A stretch of DNA of 43,045 nucleotides. It comes from DATDCY01 sp031406795 [NCBI: Candidatus Rokuibacteriota bacterium]. GTDB lineage: Bacteria > JAUVQV01. Every line of letters begins with the position of its first letter. The stretch's first letter is position 1. The position numbers and the translations under genes were made by a program. The notes beneath the pieces were generated by a model. That model was not told where the DNA came from and did not search any database. It saw only the letters and a list, made by a program, of their open reading frames with translations. Positions 15,525-25,876 of the stretch are shown one piece after another. The DNA is taken from contig JANOHV010000271.1 in the NCBI GenBank assembly GCA_031406795.1, forward strand, positions 1 to 43,045, read 5' to 3'.

Positions 15525-17747
15525 CTAGTCCAGGCCGGTGCGGCGGCGGAGGACCCACTCCGCCGTCAGCACGGCCAGGAGCGCCAGAAAGACCGGAAGC
15601 GTCTCCGCGAGCGGCGTGCTCTCGTCGCGCTCATGCGGACCGGACGCGGTCAGCTCGTCGAGCGCTCGCTCCAGGGCGTCGGCGGTCGCGCCCGCCTCGC
15701 CGAGTTCGAGGAACGCCCCGCGACGGCCCGACAGCAGCGCCGCCGCCGCCGCCCGGTTCAACCCCGGGGCTCTGAACTCCTCGGGCGGCCAGCGCGCGCT
15801 GACGGTGCCCGCGGCGCGTGCGTACGCGGCGCCCCGCGTCGAGGCCTCGGCGGCGATCTCCCAGGTGCCCTCCCCGGACACCGGCGCCTCAACCCGATAG
15901 ACGCCCGGCGCCTCGAGGGCGGGAACGAGGGCGCGCGTCTCCCCTGCCGGACCGCGCAGGGTCACGGAGAGTTCGACGCGCGCCGCGGGAAGAAAGTCCT
16001 CGCCCAGCACCCGGATGCGCGCACGGAGCGGCTCGCCCGGGGCGATCCTGGTTCGTTCGGCGTCCACCCTGAGTGGCTGCAGCTGGGGGTCGCCGATGCT
16101 CCAGCGGACCGCCTGCCGGACGAAGGTGAGGTAAGCCCGGTTTCCTCTCCCGCGACCGGCCTCCGCGAAGGCCCAGTCCCAGAGCGAGTCCGTCAGGACG
16201 GAGAGCACACGGCCCTTCCCGTAGCGACCGAGGACCACGAGCGGCTGGGTCTGCCCATCGCCCAGCGGCAGCTCGGCGAGGACCACCGCACCGGGCCGGG
16301 CCGCGCCCGAGAGGTTGTAACCCCTCAGCGGGGGCGGCTCGCCGCCGCGATCCGCCAGCCCCTGGAAGAACGGGTGGCTACGCCCCGCCGGGGTCAGGCG
16401 GGGCTGGATCGCCCTTTCGCTGAAGCCCCCTCCCGCGGGCGGTGTCTCCGGGAGCAGCACGGGAAACACGCGGGCGATCGGGCTCGTTTGATAGCGGCCC
16501 CCGAGGTAGGAGAGCGGCCCGCCGAGCATCCAGAATCCCCCGCCCTTGGCCACGTACTCTTCGACTTTTTCGAGATACGTCGACGGCAGGTAGGGTTGCG
16601 AACTGAAGTTGTCGAAAACGAGGAGGTCGAAATTCGCCAGTTCCTCGAGGAAGATCTTCTGGGTCGGAAACGGGATGAGGCTCAAGTCCTGCTGCGGGAC
16701 GTCGACCGCGTCGGCGGCCGTGCGCAGGATGATGAAGGAAACGACATCGAGACTCGGGTCGCCCTTGAGGGCGCTGCGAAGGAAGCGATAGCTCCACCCC
16801 GGCTGACCGGTGACGAGAAGCACACGGATCTTGTCGCGTACCGCCTCGATCGGCAACTCCGCCCGGTTGTTGTCGCTGATCTGCTCGCCTTCCTGCACCG
16901 GGAGTTGGACGACCAGCGGGTAGCTTCCCGGTGCCGGCGGTGTCCACTCGAGGCTGACGTTCAAGTCCTGGCCGTCGGCTGGCAGGCTGACCGTCCGCGA
17001 GACCAGGACCTGCTCGTCGCGCTTGAGCAGCAGCGGCACGCTTCGCCCGGCCAGCCCGCTGGCGCGCAAGAGCACCCGGATCAGCAGCGGCTGGCCGGCG
17101 AAGGCGATGGCCGGGGGCGCGGCCGAGGCGATTTCGGCATCGATGGTGCGCTCCCCCGCACCGACCCCGACGATCACCAGCGGCAGGTCCGGCAGCATGG
17201 CGAGCGTCTCGGCCCGCGCGCCGGCGCCGTGCCCCCCGTCGGTGAAGACCACGACCGCTGCTGGCTCTCCGGTCCCGCCGGCAACGCGCAACGCGCCGGC
17301 AAGATCGGTGCGCGGCCCCTCCGGTCGCAGTCCCTCGAGCCCCTCGCGCGTCAGCGGCGAGAACGACTCGGCGACCGAGAAATACCCGGGCACAAACCCC
17401 GCGATCGAGCGGTCGAACTCTCCCGTTTGCAGGAAATCCCGCACGCGCTCCAGACGCGAGCGCTCCAGCCCACCGCGCAGCCCCATGCTCCGCGAAGCGT
17501 CGACGGCGATGGTCAGGGGGCGGCGCACCGGGTGGATGGCCCTGCGGACGATGCGCGGTCCGGCGATCAGCACGAGCACCAGCGCGAGCGAGACGCAGCG
17601 CAGCAGTGCGATCAGCGCCGCCCGCGCCCCGGAAACCCGGGAGCGTAACGAGAAGAAATACCAGAGGCCGAATGCGGCGATGAACGCCGCCGCGGCGGCC
17701 GCCATGAACTGCGCGCCAGTCCCCCTGAACACCTCTCCGAGAGCCAT
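15525..17747 (-). CDS. large membrane protein with VWA-like and GATase-like regions
   Basis: The 740-residue protein has N-terminal membrane segments (about residues 13-32 and 40-62), a VWA-like region opening with the MIDAS-type ITIAVDASRSMGL, a central part resembling the class I glutamine amidotransferase-like fold (IRVLLVTGQPGWSYRFLRS, then GGGFWMLGGPLSYLGG), a C-terminal beta-rich part, and a last membrane helix (about 718-735, VFLALLAVLTAEWVL). This layout matches bacterial membrane proteins often annotated as glutamine amidotransferase or BatA-like. They usually accompany MoxR, DUF58 and DUF4159 genes. Only DUF4159 is present here, 10 bases upstream. The function is unknown; a cell-envelope role is inferred. 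Confidence 0.8.
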   Translation of the reverse strand: MALGEVFRGTGAQFMAAAAAAFIAAFGLWYFFSLRSRVSGARAALIALLRCVSLALVLVLIAGPRIVRRAIHPVRRPLTIAVDASRSMGLRGGLERSRLERVRDFLQTGEFDRSIAGFVPGYFSVAESFSPLTREGLEGLRPEGPRTDLAGALRVAGGTGEPAAVVVFTDGGHGAGARAETLAMLPDLPLVIVGVGAGERTIDAEIASAAPPAIAFAGQPLLIRVLLRASGLAGRSVPLLLKRDEQVLVSRTVSLPADGQDLNVSLEWTPPAPGSYPLVVQLPVQEGEQISDNNRAELPIEAVRDKIRVLLVTGQPGWSYRFLRSALKGDPSLDVVSFIILRTAADAVDVPQQDLSLIPFPTQKIFLEELANFDLLVFDNFSSQPYLPSTYLEKVEEYVAKGGGFWMLGGPLSYLGGRYQTSPIARVFPVLLPETPPAGGGFSERAIQPRLTPAGRSHPFFQGLADRGGEPPPLRGYNLSGAARPGAVVLAELPLGDGQTQPLVVLGRYGKGRVLSVLTDSLWDWAFAEAGRGRGNRAYLTFVRQAVRWSIGDPQLQPLRVDAERTRIAPGEPLRARIRVLGEDFLPAARVELSVTLRGPAGETRALVPALEAPGVYRVEAPVSGEGTWEIAAEASTRGAAYARAAGTVSARWPPEEFRAPGLNRAAAAALLSGRRGAFLELGEAGATADALERALDELTASGPHERDESTPLAETLPVFLALLAVLTAEWVLRRRTGLD

Positions 17748-17757
17748 CGCGTGCAGG

Positions 17758-18594
17758 TCAAATCCTCTGGCGCAGAAACGGCATGTGGATCCGGTCCTGC
17801 TTGTAGTCGCCGCACAGGGCGTACATGACGATGTTCACCCCCAGGTGAAACGCCAGGCGACGCTGTCGCTCCCCGCCGGGAGCGCAGGGGTCGCTCCAGC
17901 GCCCGAGCGGATCGCGGGCGAACGCGCCGAGGAGGTCGTTCTGCGAGTAGAACACCGCCGTCCGTCCCTGGATCGTGATCCCCTCGAGAAACGGGCTGAC
18001 CACGCGCGCTCCGGCAACCGTCCGCACCAGGAAGAACGATTTGAACACCGTGTGTTCCGCGGGGAGCCGCTCCAGTCGGGCCGCCGGCTCCACGCGCGCC
18101 AGCTCCCGACGCAAAGCGGCGTCGAAACCATAGCCGGGCGTCCCCGCGGCATCGTCGGCCACCAGCGTCCCCCCGGCCTCGAGCCAGGTGCGCAGGCGCT
18201 CGATCTCCTGCGGAGAGAAGGGCGTGAATTCGCGGTTGCCGGCGACATAGAGAAAGGGGTACGAGAACAACTGCGGATCGGCGAGGGCAACCTCGCGTCG
18301 CACCGGCTCGACTTCAACGCTGGTCATGCGTTCGATTTCACGGATGAACGGCTGCGCGGCGGACGGGTGCGGGTCCCAATCACCGCCCGAATAGCGCAAC
18401 TGCGCGAAGGAGAAGCGCTTGACCACATCCTTCGGTTGGGCCTTGAGCTCGAGGTACCCCAGCGCCCGCAACGGCGTCAGGGAGAAGAACGCCGCCCCGC
18501 CCGCGAGCGCCGCGAGCAGCCTGCGCCTTCCGGCATCCTCGGGCAGCTCCGCCCCGTTCCCCGACCGGTCACACCGCCGCACCCTTGTCTTCAT
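17758..18594 (-). CDS. DUF4159 domain protein
   Basis: The 278-residue product has an RR-containing N-terminus (GRRRLLAALAGGAAFFSL), which may be a Tat-type export signal, then a DUF4159 domain over about residues 55-270. Family features are FSFAQLRYSGGDWDPHP, the YPFLYVAG strand, and LRTWLEAGGTLVADDA. DUF4159 resembles a GATase-like Rossmann fold and is of unknown function. ATG at 18594 has GGAG five bases upstream; the frame continues to 18660 without a better start. A TATAGT lies only 9 bases upstream, too close for an ordinary leader. It is coupled to the large VWA/GATase-like membrane protein downstream. Confidence 0.8.
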   Translation of the reverse strand: MKTRVRRCDRSGNGAELPEDAGRRRLLAALAGGAAFFSLTPLRALGYLELKAQPKDVVKRFSFAQLRYSGGDWDPHPSAAQPFIREIERMTSVEVEPVRREVALADPQLFSYPFLYVAGNREFTPFSPQEIERLRTWLEAGGTLVADDAAGTPGYGFDAALRRELARVEPAARLERLPAEHTVFKSFFLVRTVAGARVVSPFLEGITIQGRTAVFYSQNDLLGAFARDPLGRWSDPCAPGGERQRRLAFHLGVNIVMYALCGDYKQDRIHMPFLRQRI

Positions 18595-18671
18595 CGCGTC
18601 TCCACTATATCCTGTTTTCTTTGGACGACAAACCTCCCGCGACGATGCGGGATCGTGCAAGGAGAGAGAGC

Positions 18672-19682
18672 ATGCCGGAGTTGCGCAAGGATCCCATTCT
18701 CGGACGCTGGGTCATCATCTCCAGCGAACGCGGCAAGCGGCCGTCGGATTTCACCCTCCCCCAGGACCGCCGCAAGGAGGGGGGGTTCTGCCCCTTCGAC
18801 AGCGGCAACGAGTACACCACCCCGCCGGAGATTCTCGCCTACCGCGACAACGGCACGGACGCCAACAAGCCCGGATGGAAACTGCGCGTCGTCCCCAACA
18901 AGGTCCCCGCCCTGCAGATCGAGGGCGCGCTTGATCGCGTCGGCGAGGGCATGTTCGATAAGATGAACGGGATCGGCGCTCACGAGGTGATCATCGAGAC
19001 CCCGGACCACGACGCGACGCTGGCGAGCATGTCGCCGAAGGCGGTCGAGGATGTGCTCTGGGCCTATCGCGACCGAATTATGGACCTCAAGCGCGATCTG
19101 CGCTTTCGCTACGCGCTGATCTTCAAGAACCACGGCATCGTTGCCGGCGCGACGCTCGAGCATTCCCACTCCCAGCTGATCGCGCTGCCGATTGTTCCCA
19201 AACGGGTGCGCGAAGAAGTCGACGGGGCGCTGACGTACTACCGGTACAAGGAGCGCTGCATCTTCTGCGACATCGTGCACCAGGAACTCGAGGCCGGCAG
19301 CCGCATCGTCTGTGAAAACTCCGAGTTTGTCGCTCTCGCGCCCTTTGCGCCGCGGTTTCCCTTCGAGACCTGGATCCTGCCCAAGAAGCACGACTCGTCC
19401 TTCGAGGACGCCTCCCCGAAGCAGTTCGTCGCGCTCGCGTCGATGCTCCAGGAGACCTTGCGGCGACTCGACGTGGTGCTCGAGAATCCCGCGTACAACT
19501 ACATCCTCCACACCAGCCCGTTTCGCGAGGAGGACAACGAATACTATCACTGGCACATCGAGATCATGCCCAAACTCACCAAGGTCGCCGGCTTCGAGTG
19601 GGGATCGGGGTTCTTCATCAACCCGACGCCGCCGGAAGAGGCGGCGCGGTTCCTGCGCGAAGCCCGCATCGTGCGGCCCTAG
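18672..19682 (+). CDS. galT: galactose-1-phosphate uridylyltransferase
   Basis: GalT exchanges UMP between UDP-glucose and galactose 1-phosphate in the Leloir pathway. The 336-residue protein begins MPELRKDPILGRWVIIS, typical of bacterial GalT, and carries the catalytic motif HSHSQL at about residues 160-165, where the uridylylated His lies. Of the zinc-site cysteines, CIFC is present in the second half, but the usual CPFC near residue 40 reads CPFDSGNE, so one ligand is replaced by Asp. AAGGAG sits 7 bases before the ATG. The gene is divergent from DUF4159 and is followed 9 bases later by a response regulator. Confidence 0.88.
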   Translation: MPELRKDPILGRWVIISSERGKRPSDFTLPQDRRKEGGFCPFDSGNEYTTPPEILAYRDNGTDANKPGWKLRVVPNKVPALQIEGALDRVGEGMFDKMNGIGAHEVIIETPDHDATLASMSPKAVEDVLWAYRDRIMDLKRDLRFRYALIFKNHGIVAGATLEHSHSQLIALPIVPKRVREEVDGALTYYRYKERCIFCDIVHQELEAGSRIVCENSEFVALAPFAPRFPFETWILPKKHDSSFEDASPKQFVALASMLQETLRRLDVVLENPAYNYILHTSPFREEDNEYYHWHIEIMPKLTKVAGFEWGSGFFINPTPPEEAARFLREARIVRP

Positions 19683-19691
19683 GAGAGCGCC

Positions 19692-20057
19692 ATGAAAGCG
19701 ATTCTGGTCGTTGACGACGAAGAAAACATCCGGCGGCTCTACGAGGACGAGTTGACCGACGCCGGCTACCGCGTGGTGTGCGCCGCCAACTGGGATGAGG
19801 CCCGGCAGGCCCTCGAGCACGGGCGCTTCGACCTGGTGACTCTCGACATCCGGATGGGTGAAGGCCCGGACGGCATCGAAGCACTGCGCCTGATCAAGGA
19901 ACTGCACCCCGGACTGCCCGTCGTCCTCGTGACCGCCTACGGGGAATACCAGGCCGATTTCGGGTCCTGGGCGGCGGAGGGCTACGTCGTCAAATCCGCC
20001 GACCTGACCGAGCTCAAGGGACGCATCGCCCGGGAACTCGGCGAGCCCGCCCCGTGA
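19692..20057 (+). CDS. stand-alone CheY-like response regulator
   Basis: This 121-residue protein consists of a receiver domain only. It has the acidic pair in LVVDDEENIRR, the phosphoacceptor Asp at about residue 52 in LVTLDIRMGEG, the conserved Thr in VLVTAYGE and the Lys in YVVKSADL. There is no output domain, so it must act through protein contacts or a phosphorelay. AGGAG precedes the ATG by 6 bases. It is probably co-transcribed with galT, an unexplained pairing; no histidine kinase is in the window. Confidence 0.88.
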   Translation: MKAILVVDDEENIRRLYEDELTDAGYRVVCAANWDEARQALEHGRFDLVTLDIRMGEGPDGIEALRLIKELHPGLPVVLVTAYGEYQADFGSWAAEGYVVKSADLTELKGRIARELGEPAP

Positions 20058-20140
20058 ATCATTCTGCTCCACCGGGAATCGTAAGGCATATGTTTAGATG
20101 TGTGCCAGCCTCTTGCCGAAACGGAAAGGCTGCTCCAGGA

Positions 20141-20175
20141 GGCCCCGTTGCAGCGCGATAGCCGCAGCCGGGGCC
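20141..20175 (+). promoter_or_regulatory. long hairpin in the lon leader
   Basis: GGCCCCG and CGGGGCC pair, and the stem continues through a one-base bulge (TTGC with GCAG), giving about 11 bp around a 12-base loop. It ends 36 bases before the lon ATG and has no following T run, so it is neither a standard terminator nor placed over the ribosome site. The surrounding gap 20058-20211 shows no convincing sigma70, sigma32 or CIRCE element. Confidence 0.4.
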
Positions 20176-20211
20176 TTCGTTGCGGCCCGCATAGAGAAAG
20201 GTGGTGCCTTC

Positions 20212-22638
<2,427 letters not shown>

Positions 22639-22646
22639 AAACGAAC

Positions 22647-22759
22647 GGGAGGGGGTTAACCCCTCCCCTACATCCGGTACCGGTACGCGTTGGAGGGGGT
22701 TAACCCCTCCCCTACCTCCGGGATCGGTACGCGTAGGGGAGGGGTTGACCCCCTCCCCC
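22647..22759. repeat. 44-bp palindromic tandem repeat with an inverted third copy
   Basis: Two direct 44-base units (22647-22690 and 22691-22734) differ at only a few positions. Each holds a core of the form GGAGGGG-GTTAA-CCCCTCC, a 7-bp stem with a 5-base loop, then a spacer ending CGGTACGCGT. A third core follows at 22735-22759 in the opposite orientation. The cluster fills the space between convergent lon and the K+ channel gene and may serve as a bidirectional terminator or a REP-like element. Confidence 0.85.
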
Positions 22760-22766
22760 GCATCCC

Positions 22767-23786
22767 TCAGATCGCGGCCAGCTGCGCGATCTCGTCGAGC
22801 TTCTTTCCCGCCCCGAGGATGATCAGGCGATCCCCGGCGGCGATCTTGTGCTCCGGCGCCGGGTTGAACTGCATGTGGTCGTTGCGCTGCTTGACGGCGA
22901 CCACGATCGCGCCGTAGTTCTGCCGCAACCCGGTCTCGAGGATGCTGTGGCCAACCAGCGGTGAGGACGCCGAAACGAGCACCTCCTCCATCTGCAGCTC
23001 GAGATGTTCGCGGCGCGTCACCAGTTCGATGAAGTCGACGACGGCCGGCCGCAGGATGGCGTTGGCGATGCCCGCGCCGCCGATGACGTACGGGCAGACG
23101 ACCTTGGAGGCCCCGGCGCGCAGCAGCTTCTTCTCGGCGCCCTCGTCGCCGGCGCGGACGACGATGTAGAGGTCCGGGCGGAGCCCGGCCGCGGTCAGGG
23201 TGATGTAGACATTGTCGGCGTCCGACGAGACGACACTGACCAGCCCGCGGGCGTGCTCGATGCCGGCGGCCTGCAGCACTGCATCGTCCTCGGCGTTGCC
23301 GCAGATCGCGAGCACGCCCGGGTCGATCGTCTGGAAGATCTCCGGGTCCTGCTCCACGACGACGAACGGCATCGGCTTCTTGAGAAATTCCCGGCTGATG
23401 ACCCGGCCCATGCGGCCGTAACCGCAGATGATGTAGTGGTCGCGCAGCCGTGCGATCTCCTTCTCCATCTTCCTCCTCCCCATGATCCGCTCGAGCTGCC
23501 CCTCGAGCACGATGCGCGAGCCGTAGCCCAGGGCCACCGCGACCACCCCGACGCCGCCGAGTATCACCAGCACCGTGAACATCTTGCCGGCGGGCGAGAG
23601 CGGGTGTACTTCGCCGAAGCCCACCGACGTCAGCGAGATGACGGTCATGTAGAACGAGTCGAGCAGCCCCCAGCCCTCGAGCGCAACATACCCGAGGGTC
23701 CCGCCGAGCGTCACGATGACCAGCAGACCGAGGGTGACGGCCAGACCGCGCCCGCCGATTCGTGCCAGCGCGTTGCCGCCGCCCAT
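22767..23786 (-). CDS. potassium channel protein with TrkA-N and TrkA-C (RCK) domains
   Basis: The roughly 339-residue protein combines a two-helix K+ channel pore (hydrophobic segments about residues 13-35 and 68-90, with the selectivity filter TSVGFGEVHPL between them), a TrkA-N Rossmann domain starting YIICGYGRMGRVISREF (about 118-240), and a TrkA-C domain at the end (HKIAAGDRLIILGAG). This is the MthK/Kch-type ligand-gated channel layout. ATG at 23786 is favoured because a promoter at 23809-23837 would start transcription near 23802; an in-frame GTG lies at 23801. Confidence 0.88.
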   Translation of the reverse strand: MGGGNALARIGGRGLAVTLGLLVIVTLGGTLGYVALEGWGLLDSFYMTVISLTSVGFGEVHPLSPAGKMFTVLVILGGVGVVAVALGYGSRIVLEGQLERIMGRRKMEKEIARLRDHYIICGYGRMGRVISREFLKKPMPFVVVEQDPEIFQTIDPGVLAICGNAEDDAVLQAAGIEHARGLVSVVSSDADNVYITLTAAGLRPDLYIVVRAGDEGAEKKLLRAGASKVVCPYVIGGAGIANAILRPAVVDFIELVTRREHLELQMEEVLVSASSPLVGHSILETGLRQNYGAIVVAVKQRNDHMQFNPAPEHKIAAGDRLIILGAGKKLDEIAQLAAI

Positions 23787-23808
23787 GATGCCGACTCTCA
23801 CGCCCGAC

Positions 23809-23837
23809 ACCCTACCGTTTCGGCTGCGGACGGTCAA
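23809..23837 (-). promoter_or_regulatory. promoter of the K+ channel gene
   Basis: The minus strand has TTGACC, a 17-base spacer and TAGGGT. The predicted start near 23802 gives a leader of only about 15 bases to the ATG at 23786. Confidence 0.5.
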
Positions 23838-23860
23838 GAATTCATCTGTATTCTGTATTC

Positions 23861-23889
23861 TTGACTCCGCCGGGGGCGGGCCCTACCAT
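23861..23889 (+). promoter_or_regulatory. promoter of the tat genes
   Basis: The plus strand has TTGACT, a 17-base spacer and TACCAT, ending 36 bases before the tatB-like GTG. It lies back to back with the channel promoter, 23 bases apart. Confidence 0.5.
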
Positions 23890-23925
23890 GCCGCGAGCGC
23901 GCGTGGTGCGTGTCGGAGGCGATCG

Positions 23926-24303
23926 GTGTTCGGAATCGGGATGCAGGAGATCGTTCTGATCTGTGTGATCGCGCTGGTCGTCGTCGGGCCGAAGAAACTG
24001 CCCGAGCTAGCTCGTGCGCTCGGCAAGGGCTACGGTGAATTCCGTCGCGCTTTCGACGAAATGAAGCGCAACGTGGAAACCGACTTCCAGACCGACGAGA
24101 TCCGCCGCAGCCTTCTCGATCTTCCGCCTCGACCGACGGCCGCGCCGCAGCAGCCGGCGGAGTCCCTGCTCCCCCAGCCGCCGGCGGCCACGGCCGATTT
24201 CACCTACCCGCCGGTCATGGACGGCTCCCCCCCCCCGCCGGAAGCCACCGAATCGCTGCCGGCCCGAAACCCGCCCCCCGCTCCGGGGCAAGATCATGGT
24301 TGA
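23926..24303 (+). CDS. tatB: Sec-independent translocase subunit TatA/TatB
   Basis: The 125-residue protein has the TatA/B layout: a short periplasmic N-terminus, one membrane helix (about residues 5-22, IVLICVIALVVVGPKKLPEL), the conserved GP hinge, an amphipathic helix (about 25-45) and a long Pro-rich tail. The beginning FGIGMQEI and the long tail favour TatB over TatA, but the split is uncertain. It starts with GTG, preceded by GGAGG with a 6-base spacer. It overlaps tatC by 8 bases. Only one TatA/B protein is seen here, so it may serve both roles or a tatA may lie elsewhere. Confidence 0.9.
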   Translation: MFGIGMQEIVLICVIALVVVGPKKLPELARALGKGYGEFRRAFDEMKRNVETDFQTDEIRRSLLDLPPRPTAAPQQPAESLLPQPPAATADFTYPPVMDGSPPPPEATESLPARNPPPAPGQDHG

Positions 24304-25078
24304 ACCCGAGGCGGAGCCCGGGTCCGCAGATCGCGTTTCGCTCGTCAGCCACCTCGAGGAGCTGCGCAGCCGGCTCGTGCGCGCGTCCGTGGCGATCCTG
24401 ATCGGTTTCGGCGTGTGCTACTGGCAGGTGCAGCCGATCTTTCACTGGCTGGTGAAACCCCTGCACGACGTGATGCCCGATGCGCCCCTGGTCATGCTCA
24501 AGCTCACGGAGGGCTTCATGACCTACCTCAAACTGGCCCTGTGGGGCGGCCTGCTCGTCGCCTCCCCGGTCGTACTCTATCAGCTCTGGGCCTTCGTTGC
24601 GCCGGGTCTCTACCGGCACGAGAAGAAACTGATCGCCCCGCTGGTCGTCGTCTCGACGATTCTCTTCGCGCTGGGCGCGGCGTTCACGTATTACCTCATA
24701 CTTCCCTTCACCTTCAAGTACCTGATCATGGAGTTCTCCACCGGCGACGTGAAGGCCACGCTCTCGATGTCCTCGTACATCTCGTCGACCTGCATGTTCA
24801 TGCTGACGTTCGGCCTGATCTTCCAGATTCCACTGCTGATGATGCTGCTCGCGCGTATGGGTATCATCAAGGGTGCGACGCTCGCCCGTAACCGCAAGTA
24901 TGTGCTGCTGGGGAGTTTCGTCCTCGGGGCGGTCCTGAGCCCGCCAGACGTCTTCTCCCAGGCCCTGGTCTCGCTGCCGCTTTTTCTGTTGTTCGAGATC
25001 AGCATCTGGATCATCCGGGTCCAGGACCTGCTCAAACGAAAGAAGACCGCCGCCGCTGCCGCCGCGCCCGCCGGTTAG
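24296..25078 (+). CDS. tatC: Sec-independent translocase subunit TatC
   Basis: TatC is the receptor for twin-arginine signal peptides. The 260-residue protein starts with the conserved cytoplasmic segment LVSHLEELRSRLVRA and contains the expected six hydrophobic helices, with KPLHDVMP and TEGFMTYLKLAL in the first periplasmic loop region, YRHEKKLIAPLV, and PPDVFSQALVSLPLFLLFE near the end. Its ATG lies 8 bases inside tatB. It ends 6 bases from the stop of the convergent kdsB. A Tat pathway fits an organism with exported redox enzymes. Confidence 0.96.
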   Translation: MVEPEAEPGSADRVSLVSHLEELRSRLVRASVAILIGFGVCYWQVQPIFHWLVKPLHDVMPDAPLVMLKLTEGFMTYLKLALWGGLLVASPVVLYQLWAFVAPGLYRHEKKLIAPLVVVSTILFALGAAFTYYLILPFTFKYLIMEFSTGDVKATLSMSSYISSTCMFMLTFGLIFQIPLLMMLLARMGIIKGATLARNRKYVLLGSFVLGAVLSPPDVFSQALVSLPLFLLFEISIWIIRVQDLLKRKKTAAAAAAPAG

Positions 25079-25084
25079 GCCCTC

Positions 25085-25867
25085 TCAGCGGCCCGCCTCG
25101 GCGGCTGCGCGCGTGCGCGCGCGCTCGAGATCCTCCAGCGTGTCCACCGAAATTCCATCCCAGGGGGTGACGACAACGCGGATGCGGTGGCCGTGCTCCA
25201 GGATGCGCAACTGTTCGAGCCGCTCGGAGCGCTCGCCGAAGGTTGGCTCCAGCGCCGTGAAGCGCTGGAGGAACGCCGGACGATAGGCATAGACCCCGAT
25301 GTGCCGCAGGTACCCGGCCGTCTCGATGGCGCCGCCGCCGGTTCCGCAGGCCGGGTCCGGCCGGCGCGCCTGCAAGCCTTCGCGCCAAGGTATGGCGTGG
25401 CGGGAAAAATACACGGCGTAGCCGTCGCGGCCGACAAGAACCTTCACCACCGCCGGGTTCAGCAGGTCGCCGGCGTTGCCGATGGGGGTCGCGAGCGTGG
25501 CGGCCTCCGGGCCCGCCGCTGCCGAGAACGCCGCAATGAGCGCCTCCAGCGGCCCGCTCTCGACGAACGGTTCGTCACCCTGGACGTTGAGCACGAGATC
25601 GCAGTCCTCGCCGCCGACGGCCTCCGCAATCCGGTCGGTGCCGGAGGCGTGGTGCGCGCCGGTCAGAACCGCCCTGCCGCCAGCGGCGCAGACGGCGGCG
25701 CGGATGCGCTCGTCGTCGGTCGCCACAAGCGTGCCCGCCACGCCGCGCACGAGCGAGCAGCGGCGCCAGACACGAACGATCATCGGTTCTCCGCAGATGT
25801 CGGCGAGCGCCTTGGCGGGCAGCCGCGTCGACCCGATGCGGGCCGGGATCGCGATGATGATCTTCAC
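25085..25867 (-). CDS. kdsB: 3-deoxy-manno-octulosonate cytidylyltransferase
   Basis: KdsB activates Kdo with CTP to give CMP-Kdo for the LPS inner core. The 260-residue protein starts IIIAIPARIGSTRLPAKAL, the nucleotide-binding loop, and has VATDDERIRAAV, LVLNVQGDEPFV and the C-terminal DGISVDTLEDLERA, all typical of the family. The start codon is GTG. It is downstream of the heptose kinase gene by 9 bases and belongs to the trm112-hldE-kdsB set, which implies that the cell makes LPS and is Gram-negative. Confidence 0.95.
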   Translation of the reverse strand: MKIIIAIPARIGSTRLPAKALADICGEPMIVRVWRRCSLVRGVAGTLVATDDERIRAAVCAAGGRAVLTGAHHASGTDRIAEAVGGEDCDLVLNVQGDEPFVESGPLEALIAAFSAAAGPEAATLATPIGNAGDLLNPAVVKVLVGRDGYAVYFSRHAIPWREGLQARRPDPACGTGGGAIETAGYLRHIGVYAYRPAFLQRFTALEPTFGERSERLEQLRILEHGHRIRVVVTPWDGISVDTLEDLERARTRAAAEAGR

Positions 25868-25876
25868 CGCGGTCGG

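Noticed and set aside
15633-17648. 671-codon plus-strand frame opposite the VWA/GATase-like gene
   Set aside because: Low-complexity Arg/Gly-rich translation; the minus-strand frame has membrane helices and domain motifs.
18604-18631. TTGTCG-16-TATAGT as the DUF4159 promoter
   Set aside because: Its -10 box ends 9 bases before the ATG, which would remove the GGAG ribosome site from the mRNA.
24225-24300. C-rich stretch near the end of the tatB-like gene as a regulatory repeat
   Set aside because: It simply encodes the Pro-rich tail and stays in frame to the tatC overlap.
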